DNA from: UBA11740 sp049273695
Lineage (GTDB): Bacteria > Acidobacteriota > Blastocatellia > Pyrinomonadales > Pyrinomonadaceae
DNA: 64,000 nt
Assembly: GCA_049273695.1 (NCBI GenBank)
Contig: JBASRE010000050.1
Span: forward strand, 62,001 to 126,000
Direction of reading: 5' to 3'
The notes under the pieces are model-generated. The model made no database searches. It was not told the DNA's origin and saw only the letters and a program-made list of their open reading frames with translations. Each line of letters opens with the position of its first letter. The first letter of the stretch is position 1. The position numbers were made by a program, and so were the translations under genes. Shown here one piece after another: positions 18,648 through 26,880 of this stretch.

Positions 18648-19589
18648 TCAAATCACCAGTGCGAGCCACTCGTTGTCCTGCATGATTTCATTTACCGTCG
18701 CGGCCTGCTCCAAAAGCCGCGCGTGCACCATCTCGAACTGCGTCTCAAGAATTCCCGATAACACTAAGCGACCGCAGGTCACCCCGAGAAGCGACGGCAG
18801 CAACTCGACGATCACCGGCGCCGTGAGATTCGCGCAAACCAGATCCGCTGAAGGCGTCCCCTCATCAATCGTGCCGACGCGGAAATCGACGTGTTCCGCC
18901 ACCTGATTCAAATCGGCGTTTTCCTTTGCGATCGCGATTGCGTCGGCATCGGTGTCACAGCCAATAATGCTCTCATGCGCCGCTAGTTTCGCGGCCGCGA
19001 TCGCCAGAATTCCCGTGCCCGTTCCGACGTCGAGGAAGCTTCCGCCGGCGTAGTACTTCTCGATCGCTTTCAAGCAGAGTCGCGTTGTTTCGTGGGTGCC
19101 GGTGCCGAACGCCATGCCGGGATTGATGATGATTATGTCAGTACCGGGCGCGGACCGGGGTCCCCACGCGGGCAGCCCGCGTGGGGTGGTGGTAGCGACC
19201 GGATCCGTGATTGCGGACGGGTCACACGATCCCGTCGCTACCGCTCCGGGTACTGACACGAACCACGGCGGCGCGATGATGAATCGACCTACCTGAACGG
19301 GCCGCCAATGCTTCTTCCATTCAGCTAACCAGTCTTGATCGGCGATCGCGCGCGTTTGAAATTCAAGTAATGCCGCCTTGTCGAAGCCGTAGATTTGTAA
19401 AGCTTCAAGCACGCTCTCATGCGCGGTCTTGCTGGCCTCAGGACTATCAAAGTACGCCGCGATGTTCACCCTGCCGTTCGCCTCGTCCGTCGTTTCGGTT
19501 CCAATGGCGCCGGCTTCCATCAGGCCGTACTCGGCCGCCTCGCGAGCATCGCCGATGACTAACGCATCGATGACCTGCCAGGTCTTCAT
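18648..19589 (-). CDS. prmA: Ribosomal protein L11 methyltransferase
   Basis: 313 residues from ATG 19589, which overlaps the era stop as ATGA; the frame is open to 19631. It has a PrmA N-terminal domain, then the class I methyltransferase domain with INPGMAFGTGTHETTRLCL, SFLDVGTGTGILAIAAAK and the catalytic-site segment CANLTAPVIVELLP. Residues about 111-151 are encoded by a 123-bp palindromic repeat (exactly 41 codons) inserted just before the PGMAFGTGTH motif. They have no counterpart in ordinary PrmA. The frame is intact, so the enzyme may still work with a surface loop there. Confidence 0.93.
   Translation of the reverse strand: MKTWQVIDALVIGDAREAAEYGLMEAGAIGTETTDEANGRVNIAAYFDSPEASKTAHESVLEALQIYGFDKAALLEFQTRAIADQDWLAEWKKHWRPVQVGRFIIAPPWFVSVPGAVATGSCDPSAITDPVATTTPRGLPAWGPRSAPGTDIIIINPGMAFGTGTHETTRLCLKAIEKYYAGGSFLDVGTGTGILAIAAAKLAAHESIIGCDTDADAIAIAKENADLNQVAEHVDFRVGTIDEGTPSADLVCANLTAPVIVELLPSLLGVTCGRLVLSGILETQFEMVHARLLEQAATVNEIMQDNEWLALVI
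19136..19258. repeat. 123-bp palindromic element inserted in frame in prmA
   Basis: The outer arms are tgtcagtacc.. and ..ggtactgaca-type (the right side reads gggtactgaca). The inner units are 'ggtagcgaccgg' / 'cccgtcgctacc' and a nested 'ccccacgcgggcagcccgcgtgggg' palindrome at about 19162-19186. The unit is shared with 28481-28550, actB 2131-2160 and a half copy near 24496-24525. The length is exactly 41 codons. Confidence 0.85.
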
Positions 19590-20473
19590 GCGATTCCCAT
19601 TTCGTTCAGCAGCCGCTGTTTGTCGCGCCAATCCTCTTCGACCTTGACGAAGAGTTGGAGATGGCAGCGATGCCCAAGCATCTTCTCGATCTCCCCGCGC
19701 GCGCGCGTGCCGATTTGTTTCAGCCGCTGAGCGCCGCGGCCGATGATGATCTTTTTCTGTGAGTCACGTTCGACGAAAATCGTGCAATAAATCCGGGTGA
19801 AGTCTTCGCGTTCCTCCTCCCAACGTTCAGTCACAACCCCAGTGACGTAAGGAATCTCTTCGCCAGTCGTTTCGAGGATCTTTTCGCGGACGATCTCTGC
19901 CGCCAGTGCGCGCATCGATTGATCCGTGAACTCGTCGTCAGAGAAGATGGGCGCGCCTTCCGGCAAGTTCTCACTCATCTCGTGCAACAGTTGTTCGATC
20001 TGATCGCCTTTTAAGGCAGAGATTGGGACGATGGCTTTCCATTCGTGCTCATTCTGGTATAACTCGATCAGCGGTAACAGTTGTGACTTGTCCGCAAGCT
20101 TGTCGCTTTTGTTCAGCAGTAGAATCGCCGGCTTGCCCGACTGCTTTACCAGATCCAGCACGAACCGATCGCCGTTGCCCGTCGCCACCGACGCATCACG
20201 AATCAGACAAACGACATCCACGCCGAGCAGCGCATCATGCACCGCAGACATCATGCGCCGGTTCAATTCGTATCCGGGTTTGTGCACGCCCGGAGTATCG
20301 ACCAGGACAATTTGGCCTTCGGGACGATTGACGATGCCGAGGATTTTGAAGCGAGTGGTTTGCGGCTTGTTCGAGACGGCCGCGATCTTTTCGCCGACCA
20401 GCCGATTGAGCAGCGTCGATTTGCCCGCGTTAGGCCGGCCGACGAGCGCGACGTAACCGGAACGGAAGTTCAT
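19586..20473 (-). CDS. era: GTPase Era
   Basis: 295 residues. The G-domain motifs are GRPNAGKS (G1), DTPGVHKPG (G3) and NKSD (G4), followed by a C-terminal KH domain (KIIIGRGAQRLKQIGTRAR). Era binds the 3' end of 16S rRNA and acts in 30S subunit maturation. It overlaps the upstream FAH-family gene and the downstream prmA by ATGA, indicating translational coupling. Confidence 0.97.
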   Translation of the reverse strand: MNFRSGYVALVGRPNAGKSTLLNRLVGEKIAAVSNKPQTTRFKILGIVNRPEGQIVLVDTPGVHKPGYELNRRMMSAVHDALLGVDVVCLIRDASVATGNGDRFVLDLVKQSGKPAILLLNKSDKLADKSQLLPLIELYQNEHEWKAIVPISALKGDQIEQLLHEMSENLPEGAPIFSDDEFTDQSMRALAAEIVREKILETTGEEIPYVTGVVTERWEEEREDFTRIYCTIFVERDSQKKIIIGRGAQRLKQIGTRARGEIEKMLGHRCHLQLFVKVEEDWRDKQRLLNEMGIA

Positions 20474-21387
20474 CGTGGAGCCACGACCGGATTGCGCAGC
20501 GCGCCCAGCTTTTCCACGCGCACTTCACAAACATCACCCGGCTTAAGCAGCACCGGCGGATCGCGGAAGAAACCGACGCCTTCGGGAGTGCCACTGGCGA
20601 TGACGTCGCCCGGCTCGAGCGTGATGCCCTGCGAAATGTAGGAAATCAGGTAAGCAATACTGAAGATCATCTTGCTTGTATTCGAAGTCTGGGTGACTTC
20701 GCCGTTATACAAGCCTTCAATCTTCAAGTTCTGCACGTCCTCGATCTCGTTACGCGTCGTGATGAAAGGACCCAGCGGAGCGAACGTGTCCAGGCCTTTG
20801 CCGCGCGTCCATTGTCCGTCCTTGCGTTGCAGATCGCGGGCCGTGACATCGTTCATCAACGTGTAGCCAAAAACGCAGTCGAGCGCGTCGGCTTCGCTGA
20901 CGGCCTTTGCGCGACGGCCGATTACGACGGCCAGCTCAGCTTCCCAATCGATCGTTTCGCTAACCGTCGGCAGCACAATCGGCGCGTTGTGTGCGCTCAA
21001 GGCATTCGACAGTTTCGCGAAAATAAGCGGCGCTTTCGGCGGTTCGCCGCCACCTTCGATCGCGTGATCGGCGTAATTGCGACCAATTGCGAGAATCTTG
21101 TCGGGACGAACCGCGGGAAGAAACACGATGTCTGCTTCGCTAAAACCAGCTACAGACGCTCGCGAATCGGCCTGAAGAGTCAGGAGCGCATCCAGCTGTT
21201 CGACACCTTCCGCTCCACGATTGATGACGTCCAGCGTGCGGTTCGCTTCAAGCAGCCAATCGGCGACTGTGGCGCCACCGGATCGCTGGGCCCGCGTCAG
21301 TTCAGCTACATCGCAAACGACATCGCCAAGCAGGACACCCAGGCAAGGCTCGTTCGCCTTTTTTGGTCTGAATTGAGCTAGTTTCAT
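20470..21387 (-). CDS. Fumarylacetoacetate hydrolase-family protein
   Basis: 305 residues from ATG 21387 (MKLAQFRPKK); the frame extends to 21471. The C-terminal FAH domain shows KILAIGRNYADHA, the metal-ligand region DWEAELAVVIG, GYTLMNDVTARDLQ, KGLDTFAPLGPF and SGTPEGVGFFRDPP. The family includes 2-hydroxyhepta-2,4-dienedioate isomerases, acylpyruvases and oxaloacetate decarboxylases; the substrate cannot be assigned here. It is translationally coupled to era. Confidence 0.9.
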   Translation of the reverse strand: MKLAQFRPKKANEPCLGVLLGDVVCDVAELTRAQRSGGATVADWLLEANRTLDVINRGAEGVEQLDALLTLQADSRASVAGFSEADIVFLPAVRPDKILAIGRNYADHAIEGGGEPPKAPLIFAKLSNALSAHNAPIVLPTVSETIDWEAELAVVIGRRAKAVSEADALDCVFGYTLMNDVTARDLQRKDGQWTRGKGLDTFAPLGPFITTRNEIEDVQNLKIEGLYNGEVTQTSNTSKMIFSIAYLISYISQGITLEPGDVIASGTPEGVGFFRDPPVLLKPGDVCEVRVEKLGALRNPVVAPR

Positions 21388-21559
21388 TTCCGCGATCTCA
21401 GCATGATTGCCGCTCAGTCCACAAGTGTCAATTGGGTCTTTTGACTGGAGTGGCCCATTTGTCAGTTTCAACTAACAGTGATAGCTTTCCGGTCCCCCCT
21501 TGGAGAATCCGAAGCTGCGAACGGCATTAACCCAATTCAATTTGAACGGGAGCGATACC

Positions 21560-22048
21560 ATGAAAAGAATGCGAGCACTGCTCTTTGTGTTACTGGTCGG
21601 GGGTATTTCGTCAGTGGCGTGGGGACTGTCGCCACAACGCGCCGAGACGCCCAAACTTAAAATTGACGGGCCTGGTCCAGTGACGGTCAACGGCACGTCC
21701 GCAATCAGCGGCGCGACAGTTTTCTCCGATAGCACGATCACCACTGCGGCAAGATCCAGCGCCGTGGTCAGTCTCGGAAAGCTCGGCCGGGTTGAGCTGA
21801 AGCCGGAGACTACCGCCAAACTGACTTTCACGGATTCCAATTTCAGTCTCACCACTGGTGATGGCCAAATAACGACCATCGGTGACAAGAAAGCCGAACT
21901 AACCATCGACACGAGCTGCGGAAATACTGTAGTGGCGGTGCAAAAGGGCCGGGTTGAATTGCGCGCGGGTGATACGGTGAAGCAGATCGCCGCCGGAAGC
22001 CAGGACACCGCCGGCACGGCGCGACCCGGCTGCACTCCTGCCAGATAG
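21560..22048 (+). CDS. Exported FecR-like protein
   Basis: 162 residues from ATG 21560, with GGGAG about ten bases upstream; the frame is open from 21500. A signal peptide (MKRMRALLFVLLVGGISSVAWG) covers residues 1-22. The rest is a repetitive beta-rich sequence (GPGPVTVNGTSAISGATV, RVELKPETTAKLTF, VAVQKGRVELRAGD) resembling the FecR/cupin-like domain that displays 'G.V.V..G..V.L..G' turns. No enzymatic motif is seen. Likely periplasmic or surface-associated; function unknown. Confidence 0.7.
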   Translation: MKRMRALLFVLLVGGISSVAWGLSPQRAETPKLKIDGPGPVTVNGTSAISGATVFSDSTITTAARSSAVVSLGKLGRVELKPETTAKLTFTDSNFSLTTGDGQITTIGDKKAELTIDTSCGNTVVAVQKGRVELRAGDTVKQIAAGSQDTAGTARPGCTPAR

Positions 22049-22077
22049 CGCACGTTGTATGCTAAAAACTGAAAGCG

Positions 22078-22149
22078 GGCGCCCGGCACGCTCGAACGTG
22101 CGGCCTCCTGATTCGAAGTCAGACGCCTTCCCAATTGAGCGACGTGTGC
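22078..22149 (-). pseudogene. Decayed tRNA-Arg (anticodon UCG)
   Basis: Read on the minus strand, this aligns along its length with the intact tRNA-Arg at 28351. The anticodon arm is well formed (stem TCTGA/TCAGG, loop CTTCGAA, anticodon TCG). Defects seen: two mismatches in the acceptor stem, a broken D-stem, a T-loop one base short (6 nt between GCACG and CGTGC) and no CCA. It is therefore called a pseudogene rather than a tRNA. Confidence 0.65.
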
Positions 22150-22169
22150 CCACAGCTTGGGGTGAAATT

Positions 22170-22431
22170 GGGGTCAGGCCTTCGATTCTTCGATTCGCCT
22201 TCGTGCAAGCTTCTTTTCATAACAAACAAGTTGCTCTTACTCATCATGAGGCGGCGCGGCAAGTTTATTGGCGTTGCGCATGTGGCGATCTCGCACCAGC
22301 ATCCGCCTCCGATGGTCCGAAAAGCGCGCGCTGAGATTGAGGGCGGTCTCTATCACGTCGTCATCCATAGGCAATAATAGAGGGGAAACGAAAATTAACT
22401 TCGAGAATCGAAGAATCGAAGGCCTGACCCC
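22170..22431. mobile_element. Palindrome-bounded remnant of a Y1-transposase element
   Basis: A perfect 27-bp inverted repeat (22170-22196 and 22405-22431; it begins ggggtcaggccttcgattc) encloses about 208 bp. Inside is a short reading frame starting like an IS200-like Y1 transposase. This resembles the ends and a degenerate core of REP-associated tyrosine transposase elements. It lies 20 bp from the tRNA-Arg pseudogene. Confidence 0.7.
22312..22377 (+). pseudogene. N-terminal stub of an IS200-like (Y1) transposase
   Basis: 21 codons, MVRKARAEIEGGLYHVVIHR plus Q, then stop. This matches the typical opening of Y1/RAYT transposases (RKARxExxGGxYHVxxRGN) but lacks the HUH motif and catalytic tyrosine. 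It is a clear fragment, not a gene. Confidence 0.7.
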
Positions 22432-22633
22432 AAACCCCCAGCCTTTTCTTGTCTAACCTTCTTGGCTGAACAGCCAGCTCCTCTTGCCGAACCATCCCGA
22501 CGCATCGGGGCGTAAACGTTCGGTTCCCGCTACCGGCTGCTAGATTGCTAACAACTTTACTAAACAGTCTTGCCAGTATTTTGCTATTATCTCGCCGCCC
22601 ATATCCCGAGCCGCGGCTGGCCATTTGGAAGCA

Positions 22634-23401
22634 ATGACCCCTTTCCACGATCCCACTGCTCAGAAACTGGATCAGCGTGAAGCTGAACTGACTGAGTCTC
22701 AGCGACTGGCTGAGGTCGAAACTGCGCTACGCGACAGTGAAGAACGCTATCGCGAGTTGTTCGAAAATTCGCGTGACGCGATTTACATTCACGACATGAA
22801 CGGCCGCTATACTTCGGTCAATCGGGCCGCGGAAGAACTGACCGGCTACAGCCGTGAAGAGATTCTCGGCAAGCACTACTCGAACTTTGTGCGGCCGACG
22901 TACTTGAAAACCGTGCGCGAAAATTTCTGCCGCAAGCTCGACGTGCCGCTCGAGACTACCTACGAAACAGAGATTGCTTGCAAAGATGGAACGCGGAAGC
23001 CGGTCGAAGTTACCAGCCGAATGATCTACCGGAACGGCGCGCCGGCCGGCGTGCAAGGCACGGTGCGCGACATCAGCGAAAGAAAACGCACCCAGCGTGC
23101 TTTACAGACGTATTCGCGCCGCCTGGTGAACGCGCAGGACGCCGAACGCGAAAACATAGTGCGCGAGCTGCACGACAACATCGGCCAGTCGCTGAAGGCC
23201 ATCAGCCTCAACCTGAAAGCGATGCAGACATCCGGTGAAGTACACGAATCAGCCCTCTCGCGTCTGCGCGAAACCATCGACGTCCTTGAAGATGTTCTGC
23301 GTCGGGTGCGTGAATTGTCTTCTGAATTGCGCCCCGCAAACCAGGACGAGCCGGGATCAGTGAAAGATGGGCTTCTTTACCAACCCGCCGTGAACATCTG
23401 A
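22634..23401 (+). pseudogene. Truncated PAS histidine kinase (no ATPase domain)
   Basis: About 255 residues from ATG 22634. A short coiled coil is followed by a PAS domain (about residues 38-155: ERYRELFENSRDAIYIHDMN to VRDISERKRTQ), then a HisKA_3-type dimerisation helix with phospho-acceptor motif ERENIVRELHDNIGQSLKAI. After LSSELRPA the homology stops where the HATPase_c domain should begin. The remaining ~13 codons run antisense into the 3' end of the YitT gene. The gene seems to have lost its 3' half by deletion, and no response regulator is adjacent. Confidence 0.75.
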
Positions 23402-24220
23402 CAAAGCATGTGTGGCTATGAATGCATCTGGATCGATGTCAGTAACGGCATTCTTGATTCTTGAGATCTCCAGTCGCGTTACGACGCAGTAGAGAATCTC
23501 GCGTTCTTCCTCAGTCCAGCCGTGACTGCCCAACCCGCCGGTGCTCTTGTAAACCGTAACGCCGCGATGCAGCTGGTTGATGATCGTATCCTTAACTTCC
23601 TGGCTCTTTACCGAAACGATGGTAACGCCCCGGTATTCCTCGATGCCGTGAAGTAGAAAATCAATCGTCTTCGAAGCCGCGGCGTACGTCAGGATCGAGT
23701 ACAAAGCTGAGTCGACGCCGAGAAAGAACGCAGCCGTCAGGAATATGAAGATGTTAAGGATAAGAATGACATCTCCGACATTCAGCAAGTTGCTTGTCCG
23801 GCTGACAAGCAGTGCGGCGATCTCCGTTCCATCCAAAACCGCTCCGCCACGGATAGCCAGCCCGATGCCCGCGCCGATAAAGAAGCCTCCGAAGATTGCC
23901 GTCAAAAGTTTGTCCGGCGTGACGTCGGGAAACTTGACGAACGCCAGCACCAGCGACAGTCCGGCGATCGACAGAACGCTTTTGATGGCGAACGTGCGCC
24001 CGATTTGGCGATAGCCGATGGCGACGAAGGGCAGGTTAATCACGAGAATCAGGATCGACAGCGGCGCATGAAAAATATCCGACAGCAGCATCGAAACACC
24101 CGTGACGCCACCGTCGATGAAACGGCTCGACAAAAGAAAGCCTTTCAGCCCGAATGCGGCCGAAAAGATCCCCGCCGTGATCATCGCAAAGTTCAGTAGG
24201 CTTCTGCCGAACCTTTTCAT
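23357..24220 (-). CDS. YitT-family membrane protein (DUF161 and DUF2179)
   Basis: 287 residues. Five or six hydrophobic segments occupy the first ~190 residues, with the family signatures GLKGFLLSSRFIDGGVTGVSML and GIGLAIRGGAVLDGTEI. A soluble C-terminal DUF2179 domain follows (GIEEYRGVTIVSVKSQEVKD, REILYCVVTRLE, DPDAFIA). The family is widespread; transport roles are suspected but the substrate is unknown. Its 3' end overlaps the truncated kinase by about 45 bp. Confidence 0.9.
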   Translation of the reverse strand: MKRFGRSLLNFAMITAGIFSAAFGLKGFLLSSRFIDGGVTGVSMLLSDIFHAPLSILILVINLPFVAIGYRQIGRTFAIKSVLSIAGLSLVLAFVKFPDVTPDKLLTAIFGGFFIGAGIGLAIRGGAVLDGTEIAALLVSRTSNLLNVGDVILILNIFIFLTAAFFLGVDSALYSILTYAAASKTIDFLLHGIEEYRGVTIVSVKSQEVKDTIINQLHRGVTVYKSTGGLGSHGWTEEEREILYCVVTRLEISRIKNAVTDIDPDAFIATHALSDVHGGLVKKPIFH

Positions 24221-24343
24221 TAGCGTTGAGAATAACGGGGTCAGGGCGAGGTCTCAAGCGTCGAACTGGCTGACGGCCGTCTGGGCATCCGAATTTTGGG
24301 CGGCGAACGCCTCATCCCGGCAGGTAACCCGGGGAAAGGAAGG

Positions 24344-24371
24344 TTGACGCGGGCGGGAATTTAACTACAAT
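24344..24371 (+). promoter_or_regulatory. Candidate sigma-70 promoter
   Basis: A -35 TTGACG (24344-24349) and -10 TACAAT (24366-24371) are separated by 16 bp. It lies directly upstream of a compact structured region ending in a terminator. Start of transcription expected near 24378. Confidence 0.55.
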
Positions 24372-24377
24372 ACACTG

Positions 24378-24463
24378 CACTTGGAGTGAGGCTGAATGCT
24401 TTGCTCCCGCGCGATTACGCGCGAGAGAGCGGCGATGAGTGGGAGCATCGCCGCTTTCGTTTT
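24378..24463 (+). ncRNA. Candidate small RNA or attenuated leader
   Basis: This ~85-nt interval between a promoter-like sequence and a terminator has no reading frame. It contains a perfect 6-bp hairpin CGCGCG-ATTA-CGCGCG (24408-24423) followed by the terminator stem. GCTCCC (24403-24408) is complementary to GGGAGC (24441-24446) in the terminator loop, so a pseudoknot or antiterminator pairing is possible. It could be a free sRNA or a regulatory leader for the porin gene 170 bp downstream. It matches no riboswitch class I know. Confidence 0.4.
24428..24463 (+). terminator. Rho-independent terminator
   Basis: The stem AGCGGCGATG / CATCGCCGCT (24428-24437 and 24446-24455) has a loop of AGTGGGAG and is followed by TTCGTTTT. 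Confidence 0.65.
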
Positions 24464-24538
24464 ACGTGGTCCTTTATGCTGCTAATTCCTTCTCGATCCG
24501 GTCGCTACCGCTCCCGGTCCTGACACCGCCTGGCCACC

Positions 24539-24555
24539 GTTAACGTCAAGTTAAC
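24539..24555. promoter_or_regulatory. Symmetric GTTAAC-N5-GTTAAC motif upstream of the porin gene
   Basis: Two copies of the palindromic hexamer GTTAAC (24539-24544 and 24550-24555), 94-78 bp before the porin start. The symmetry suggests a possible operator. No other evidence supports this. Confidence 0.25.
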
Positions 24556-24632
24556 TTCCACTTCAAACACTTGTAATGCGAAATCAATAACCTGTAAGGT
24601 GCATTTCGTAAAATCTTGCCTCGCTCGGAAGA

Positions 24633-26294
24633 ATGGAGCAACAACTCATGTTTAGAATGCGGCCTCTTTCCATCCCCGGCATGCTCGCGCTGCTGGTTCT
24701 CTTAGTTGTGCCGGTTTCACACTACGCGCAAGCGGAAGTCGCACGCGCCGGTAATGACCCGAATGTTCCGCCGGCAACCAAGCCCGATGCGGATATCGCG
24801 CACAAGCTCGAGCTGCTGGAAGAACAATTGCGCGCGCAAAACGGCCGCATCGATCAACTGACTGCGCTGGTCACTGAGCAGCAGCGACTGATTAATCAAC
24901 TAGTCGCCGCGCGAGTCTCGAACCCCACCACAGTTGCCGGCACTTCAGCGCCAGGCGCCGTCGCTTCGGCAACGGAACCCGGCGTCTCGACGACAGCCGA
25001 TGCGGCAGCCCAAAATCCGTCGGAAGATCGAATCAAGAAACTCGAAGAGCGCGTGTTGAAGTTTGGTCCGTTCCGATTCAGCGGAGATTTTCGTCTGCGC
25101 TTTGACGGAACGTTCCGGCGAGCCGAACCGAACCCTCCCGCCGGGTTCGCGCCGCTTACCCACGCGCAAAACGTGCGCATGAGATATCGTTTCCGCTTTA
25201 ACTTCGATACTGACATCAACTCGAAACTCAGTTTTCACGGACAACTCTCGACCGGTGCGATCACCGATCCCCTTTCGGCGGATCAGGATTTTGCCCAGAC
25301 CGGGGTCAAGCATCCCTTCTTTATCAGCGAAGCCTGGATCGACTATCACCCGAACAAGCAGTTCAAAATTCAAGCGGGACGCGTGCAGGAGATCTTTGCC
25401 GACAATTCAAAATTCATGTTTGACGATGACTTGCGGTTGAATGGGTTCAACGAGCAGTACGTCTTCACTTTCAAAAACAACAGCCTGCACGTTTCAAGTT
25501 TGGAGTTGCGTGCGGGCCAATACTTCCTGACAAATCCGAACGTTGCCATCGTGACTCCGGGAAGTCCCCTGGCGCAGGCGGGCGCAGTCATCGGTTCAAC
25601 CGGTCGCGCCGCGCAACTGTTTCACCAGGGATTACTGCTAAATCAAAAATACAACGATCGTTGGAGCTCGCAGATCGGTGGGGACGTGCAGGTGTATCGG
25701 AATCCGAACCAGATCCAACTCCCATCGACCGCCAATGGCGTGGCCATCATTGTGCAGAACGGACTGGGCATCGCGCTTTCCGGACCCATATCGGGCACCG
25801 GCAATGCAACCACGACCCCGGGCGGAGCGATCTACACGGCCCGGAATTTTCATATCGCGCGCCTGACGTATCGTTTGAACTGGGCTGGATTTCAGAAGGG
25901 CGGCCACGACTATCCCGTAACTTTCAACCTTCAGGCGGCGCGAAATGTCGGTATCGGCTTGCCTGAACGCGACGCGATGCTGGCGGCGCTACAAGTCGGC
26001 CGCACGACGAAACGCGGCGACATGGCTTTCCTTTACGTGTTTTCCATCAAAGGCGCGAACGCTTTGATCTCTCAATTTACTGACAACGATCTGGGCACCG
26101 GCAGCGGAGTGAACATCCGCACGCATCACTTCCGTTTTGACTATGCCTTCAATCGCAAGGTGACCTGGCAGAGTCTGTTCTACATTCAGAACCAACTGCG
26201 CAACAGCGGACAGTTCCCGAACTTCTTCGTCCCGCTCAACGCCTTCACGCCGCGGCAATATCGCTGGCAGGAGCAACTAGTGTTTACCTTCTGA
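24633..26294 (+). CDS. Outer-membrane porin-like protein with N-terminal coiled coil
   Basis: 553 residues from ATG 24633 (ATG 24648 also possible). The signal peptide ends near VSHYAQA. A coiled coil (about 55-92, HKLELLEEQLRAQNGRIDQL) and an Ala/Thr/Ser-rich linker follow. From about residue 145 (GPFRFSGDFRLRFDGTFRR) the sequence alternates polar and aromatic residues to the C-terminal LVFTF, which ends in phenylalanine as outer-membrane beta-barrels do. The coiled coil may trimerise or contact the cell wall. It fits the putative-porin group of acidobacterial proteins; substrate unknown. Confidence 0.82.
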   Translation: MEQQLMFRMRPLSIPGMLALLVLLVVPVSHYAQAEVARAGNDPNVPPATKPDADIAHKLELLEEQLRAQNGRIDQLTALVTEQQRLINQLVAARVSNPTTVAGTSAPGAVASATEPGVSTTADAAAQNPSEDRIKKLEERVLKFGPFRFSGDFRLRFDGTFRRAEPNPPAGFAPLTHAQNVRMRYRFRFNFDTDINSKLSFHGQLSTGAITDPLSADQDFAQTGVKHPFFISEAWIDYHPNKQFKIQAGRVQEIFADNSKFMFDDDLRLNGFNEQYVFTFKNNSLHVSSLELRAGQYFLTNPNVAIVTPGSPLAQAGAVIGSTGRAAQLFHQGLLLNQKYNDRWSSQIGGDVQVYRNPNQIQLPSTANGVAIIVQNGLGIALSGPISGTGNATTTPGGAIYTARNFHIARLTYRLNWAGFQKGGHDYPVTFNLQAARNVGIGLPERDAMLAALQVGRTTKRGDMAFLYVFSIKGANALISQFTDNDLGTGSGVNIRTHHFRFDYAFNRKVTWQSLFYIQNQLRNSGQFPNFFVPLNAFTPRQYRWQEQLVFTF

Positions 26295-26514
26295 TTACGG
26301 TTGAAGTTGAGCCGCGTCGGTGATATAAGGCGCGACAGCGAACGTCCCGACGAGTTCGCGAGCACGCTTCAGTCTCAAGTTTGAAGCTGTGCCTTGCGCT
26401 AAATCTTCGAGGATCAGGCGCGAGACCCGATGGCGGCGCGGAGTTTGTGGGGACTTCGCGCCGCTTCGACTTTTTAAGGCCAAAATATCCCCGCCGCAAA
26501 AGTGCAAAAATCAC

Positions 26515-26880
26515 ATGGGTAATCGGAATTGGAGAGCCAGGGTTCTACCGACTCTCATGATGGCGGGCGTAATCTCGCTACTGCTGAGCCTTCTACTCGG
26601 CGGATTTATCTTCTATCAGTGGGTGCTTGCTTTTGAAGCCACCGCGGCGTCTTTGGTGCTACTTGCCTTTTACCTCCGCGATTATCGCCGCAACACGCGC
26701 AAGTCACAGTGGCCGCCGCTTCTGCCGCTGGCCGTAATCTTCGCGTCCGGTGGCGCAAAGAGCTTCTACGTCGCCACGGCCCGGGAAACACCATGGTTAG
26801 TTATCGTCATCCTGCTGGCGGCGGTTGTCTGGTTCGCCGTCTCGTCGTGGCTAATACTGCGCAGGCGACAATCAAAGTAG
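26515..26880 (+). CDS. Small membrane protein, unknown function
   Basis: 121 residues from ATG 26515; the frame extends to 26389. Four hydrophobic segments (about 12-36, 40-58, 70-86 and 93-115) alternate with short basic loops. No recognised motif. Its last nine bases overlap the 3' end of the convergent CNNM-family gene. Possibly a small integral membrane protein; function unknown. Confidence 0.6.
   Translation: MGNRNWRARVLPTLMMAGVISLLLSLLLGGFIFYQWVLAFEATAASLVLLAFYLRDYRRNTRKSQWPPLLPLAVIFASGGAKSFYVATARETPWLVIVILLAAVVWFAVSSWLILRRRQSK

Noticed and set aside
22135..22311. 80-codon open frame leading into the transposase stub as a gene
   Set aside because: Only the last 21 codons resemble a transposase; the first part runs through the tRNA pseudogene edge and one arm of the inverted repeat.
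24428..24463. Fluoride riboswitch, suggested by GGCGATGAG
   Set aside because: The rest of the fluoride aptamer is missing and the segment is better explained as a terminator stem.
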